Origin: an uncultured Collinsella sp.
GTDB lineage: Bacteria; Actinomycetota; Coriobacteriia; Coriobacteriales; Coriobacteriaceae
DNA: 8,945 nucleotides
Assembly (NCBI GenBank): GCA_958407085.1
Contig: CATYHY010000048.1
Span: 1-8,945, forward strand
Direction: 5' to 3'
Both the position numbers and the translations under genes were made by a program. The notes under the pieces are model-generated. The model had not been told where the DNA came from and ran no database searches. It saw only the letters and a list, made by a program, of their open reading frames with translations. This document shows positions 6,764 through 8,945 of this stretch, piece after piece. Each line of letters starts with the position of its first letter. The first letter of the stretch is position 1.

Positions 6764-6895
6764 CGGTTTACTACGACGAATTGAATGATCTCAACAACAG
6801 TCATTTTGGTGATATTAAAACCGCAGCTAGAAGCGTTCTTAATTTCGAAGATTACTCGCCGTGGTCGGCCGGAGCCATTTTGTCGTAGTAAACCG
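6764..6895. repeat. 132-bp element bounded by 17-bp inverted repeats
   Basis: CGGTTTACTACGACGAA (6764-6780) and TTTGTCGTAGTAAACCG (6879-6895) are inverted copies matching at 16 of 17 positions, with 98 bases between them. The interior is AT-rich and has no recognised gene. A small non-autonomous mobile element (MITE-like), a pair of protein-binding sites, or a large hairpin are all possible. No clear target-site duplication is visible next to the arms. On the plus strand the right arm runs into GGCCCTCTTTTT, a possible weak terminator tail. Confidence 0.55.
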
Positions 6896-6918
6896 GCCCT
6901 CTTTTTAATGCGAAGTTC

Positions 6919-6961
6919 AACGCAAAAGAGGGCGCCTGGTTGGGGCGCCCTCTTTTGCGTT
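6919..6961 (-). terminator. Strong intrinsic terminator of glgA
   Basis: Eighteen bases at 6919-6936 and 6944-6961 are perfect inverted copies around a 7-nt loop. The GC-rich core (GGGCGCC/GGCGCCC) is closed by AAAAGA/TCTTTT. Read on the minus strand it starts 25 bases after the glgA stop and releases into CCCTCTTTTGCG. The stem is symmetrical and could also stop plus-strand transcription. Confidence 0.88.
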
Positions 6962-6986
6962 GAGGATTTAGTTTTAATCGTCCGGA

Positions 6987-8945
6987 TTAGCGGCGCTTGC
7001 GGGCGGCCGTTGCCTTGCGGACGGAGGTCTTCTTGGTCGGAGCCTTTTCCTCGGCCGAAACGGCAGGGGAGACCGGGGTCTCCTTGGCGGGCTCGGTCTT
7101 TGCCTTAGTCTTGGGAGCGGCCTTAACCTCGGCAGCCTTCGGAGTCGGCTCGGCCTTTACTGCGGGCTTGTCCTCGGCCTTACCCTCTGCCTTGGGAGCT
7201 GCAGCCTTGGTCGTGGTCTTCTTGGCCGTCGTCGCGGCGCGTTTGCGCGTGGTGGTCTTGGCGGCCGGCTTTGCCTCGACAGCTGCCTTGGCCTCGGGCT
7301 CGGAGGGCGCCTCCTCGACCTTGACGGCGGGCTTTGCAGTAGCCTTCGGGGCCGTCTTCGCGGCGGCCTTCGTCGTAGCGGCCTTGGCCGTCGTCGACTT
7401 CGTAGCCGTGGTCTTCTTGGCTGCCGTTGCCTTCTTGGTGGTTGCAGCCGTCTTCTTGGCAGCGGTCTTGGCCGGAGCCTTTGCCGCAGGCTTAGCCTCG
7501 GCGGCGGCCTTTACCTCGGGAGCAGCCTCGACCTCGTTGGCCTTCTTGGCAGCGGCGGTCGTGCGCTTGCGCGTGGTCGATGCCTTGGCAGTAGTTGCCT
7601 TGGCAGCGGTGGTCTTGCTCGCAGTGGCCTTCGTGGTCGTAGCCTTCTTAGCCGTCGCCTTGCGGGTCGTCGTCTTTTTGGTGGCAGGCTTCGCAGCGGG
7701 CTTCACCTCAGGCTCGGGCTCGGGAGTAGCCTCGACCTTCACCTCAGGATCGGCCTTAGCGGGCTTAGCTTCAACCGGCTTCTCCTCGGCCTTGGGCTCC
7801 TCGGCGACAGCGGGCTCCTTAACGGTCGCCGCAGGCTCGGCCTCATCAGCAACCGGCTCCTCTACGGCCGTAGCAGCCTCCACAGCCGCCGGGCGCTCAA
7901 TCTCCGGGTGCATAAAGAAGTACAGGTCCAGATACTTGTCGGCCGAGCGCGTCCAGCTAAAGTCCTGGCTCATGGCCTGCGTGACCAGCTGGTTCCAGGC
8001 ATCGCGGTTGTCCCAGAACAGGCGTGCCGCGCGGAACACCGCGTCGCCCATCTCGTCGCCGTTAAAGTTGCTAAACGAGAAGCCCGTGCCCTCGCCGGTA
8101 AACTCGTTGTACGGCTGCACGGTGTCCTTCAGGCCACCGGTCTCGCGCACGATGGGCAGGGTGCCGTAGCGCATGGCGATGATCTGCGACAGGCCGCAGG
8201 GCTCAAACTTCGAAGGCATCAGGAACATGTCGGCGGCAGCGTACATGCGCTGCGACAGCGCCGGGTCAAACTCGATGCGCGCGGCCATGGTGCCGGGGTA
8301 CTTGTCCTGGAAGTAGCGCAGACCGTCCTCGTAGTCGCGGTCGCCGGTGCCCAGCACGGCCACCTGAACGCCGCCGGACAGGATGCGGTCGAGCGCGTAC
8401 ATGACCAGGTCCATGCCCTTCTGGCGCGTCAGACGCGTGACCATCACCATAAGCGGGCGGTCGTCGCGCACCTCGAGCCCCAGTTCCTCCTGCAGCTTGG
8501 CCTTGCACACGGCCTTGCCGTAACGGTCGTCAACCGTGTAGTTGGCGGCAATGCGCTTGTCGGTTGCCGGGTCAAAGGCCGCCACGTCAATGCCGTTGAG
8601 GATGCCCTGCAGCGCGTAGGAGCGCTCGCGCAGTACGCCGTCCAGGCCCTCGCCAAACTCGGGCGTCTGGATCTCGCCCGCATAGGTGGGGCTCACCGTG
8701 GTAATGGCATCGGCATAGTGCAGCGCGCCCAGCATGTAGTTGATGCTGCAGGCGTCGCAACGCAGCTGCGTAGCAGCCGCCGGAATATGCGCCACACCCA
8801 GGATGTCCTCCATCACGGTGTCGCTAAACTGGCCCTGGAACGCCACGTTGTGGATCGAGAACACAGTCTTGACGCGGTCGTACAGCGGCAGGCCCTGGTA
8901 GAACTCGCGCAAGAACACGGGCGCCAGTGCCGTCTGCCAGTCGTT
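6987..8945 (-). CDS. glgA: Glycogen synthase (GT5) with histone H1-like C-terminal tail, partial
   Basis: GlgA adds glucose from a nucleotide sugar (ADP-glucose in bacteria) to alpha-1,4-glucan chains. The frame is open to the window edge, so the N-terminus with the KxGGL motif is outside. Visible residues are numbered from the edge. NDWQTALAPVFL (1-12) and FSIHNVAFQGQF (29-40) belong to the end of the N-terminal Rossmann domain; NGIDVAAFDP matches the family linker. The C-terminal domain has TRLTRQKGMDL with R171 and K176, matching the R300/K305 region of E. coli GlgA, and PSKFEPCGLSQ with E248, matching E377. RETGGLKDTV follows, and SWTRSADKYLDLY closes the GT-B fold near 342. Normal GlgA ends about here. 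This one continues for about 303 more residues of low-complexity sequence. The GTG at 8918 is an internal valine, not a start. The stop TAA is followed by a strong terminator. Enzyme identity is firm; the role of the tail is unknown. Confidence 0.95.
   Translation of the reverse strand, partial: NDWQTALAPVFLREFYQGLPLYDRVKTVFSIHNVAFQGQFSDTVMEDILGVAHIPAAATQLRCDACSINYMLGALHYADAITTVSPTYAGEIQTPEFGEGLDGVLRERSYALQGILNGIDVAAFDPATDKRIAANYTVDDRYGKAVCKAKLQEELGLEVRDDRPLMVMVTRLTRQKGMDLVMYALDRILSGGVQVAVLGTGDRDYEDGLRYFQDKYPGTMAARIEFDPALSQRMYAAADMFLMPSKFEPCGLSQIIAMRYGTLPIVRETGGLKDTVQPYNEFTGEGTGFSFSNFNGDEMGDAVFRAARLFWDNRDAWNQLVTQAMSQDFSWTRSADKYLDLYFFMHPEIERPAAVEAATAVEEPVADEAEPAATVKEPAVAEEPKAEEKPVEAKPAKADPEVKVEATPEPEPEVKPAAKPATKKTTTRKATAKKATTTKATASKTTAAKATTAKASTTRKRTTAAAKKANEVEAAPEVKAAAEAKPAAKAPAKTAAKKTAATTKKATAAKKTTATKSTTAKAATTKAAAKTAPKATAKPAVKVEEAPSEPEAKAAVEAKPAAKTTTRKRAATTAKKTTTKAAAPKAEGKAEDKPAVKAEPTPKAAEVKAAPKTKAKTEPAKETPVSPAVSAEEKAPTKKTSVRKATAARKRR
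6990..7898 (-). other. Ala/Lys/Thr-rich tail domain of GlgA
   Basis: This is the part of the glgA frame encoding residues 350-652 of the visible protein. It is made almost wholly of A, K, T, E, P and V, with some R, S and D. It has no aromatic residue and no Leu, Ile, Met, Cys, His or Gln. It begins with an acidic Pro/Glu linker, then alternates basic blocks (KKTTTRKATAKK, STTRKRTTAAAKK, KKTAATTKKATAAKK, TTTRKRAATTAKK) with acidic ones (NEVEAAPEV, VEEAPSEPEA). It ends in the basic SVRKATAARKRR. The marker KPAAK recurs at residues 415-419, 485-489 and 559-563, spaced 70 and 74, so the tail looks like three diverged modules. Codons vary freely between copies, suggesting that amino-acid composition rather than DNA sequence is kept. 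Confidence 0.85.

Noticed and set aside
6785..7108. 107-codon plus-strand frame starting in the AT-rich gap
   Set aside because: It crosses the glgA terminator and runs antisense into glgA. Codon use changes abruptly and there is no ribosome binding site.
6990..7898. GlgA tail as a DNA tandem repeat or CRISPR-like array
   Set aside because: Repetition is at the amino-acid level with free synonymous variation. There are no identical DNA repeats with regular spacers.
6997..8169. 390-codon Ala/Val-rich frame opposite the GlgA tail, resembling a membrane or surface protein
   Set aside because: It is the mirror image of the GCC/AAG/ACC-rich tail codons. It has no ribosome binding site and continues into the antisense of the conserved catalytic domain.
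8916..8918. GTG as the start of glgA
   Set aside because: The frame continues upstream as NDWQTALAP, which belongs to the conserved GlgA core, so the real start is beyond the window.

Overview
The window looks like the chromosome of a fairly GC-rich actinobacterium. The glycogen gene content, the translation-gene cluster and the overall base composition suggest a gut coriobacterium of the Collinsella type. That placement comes from reading the proteins, not from a search. Five protein genes plus the end of a sixth are well supported. There is no tRNA, rRNA, CRISPR array or recognisable transposase.

Positions 1-2794 (plus strand) hold a translation block: the C-terminus of peptide deformylase (def), a 323-base gap, methionyl-tRNA formyltransferase (fmt) and a RsmB/Sun-type 16S rRNA cytosine methyltransferase (rsmB). 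fmt and rsmB overlap by ATGA. Def and Fmt are the removing and adding halves of the formyl-methionine cycle. The def-fmt gap contains a nested hairpin, a likely def terminator and a T/G-rich leader. rsmB ends just before a 67-nt palindrome.

Positions 2935-8945 (minus strand) hold, in transcription order, a glycogen synthase (glgA, N-terminus outside the window), a 1098-residue two-enzyme fusion (GH13 alpha-glucosidase/debranching-type domain plus GH77 4-alpha-glucanotransferase), and a 78-residue FmdB-type zinc ribbon protein. The first two form a glycogen/maltodextrin module: GlgA builds alpha-1,4 chains, and the fusion hydrolyses and reshuffles alpha-glucans. rsmB and the fmdB-like gene converge on a pair of hairpins.

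The most unusual feature is the end of glgA. After a complete GT-B C-terminal domain, the protein continues for about 303 residues of almost pure Ala/Lys/Thr/Glu/Pro/Val. The tail is arranged in alternating acidic and basic blocks, with three loosely repeated modules of about 70-74 residues. It resembles bacterial histone H1-like tails and has no obvious role in glycogen synthesis. The AT-rich 430-base gap between glgA and the fusion gene carries a 132-bp element bounded by 17-bp inverted repeats, a perfect 18-bp terminator hairpin and several dyads in what is probably the promoter region of the fusion gene.
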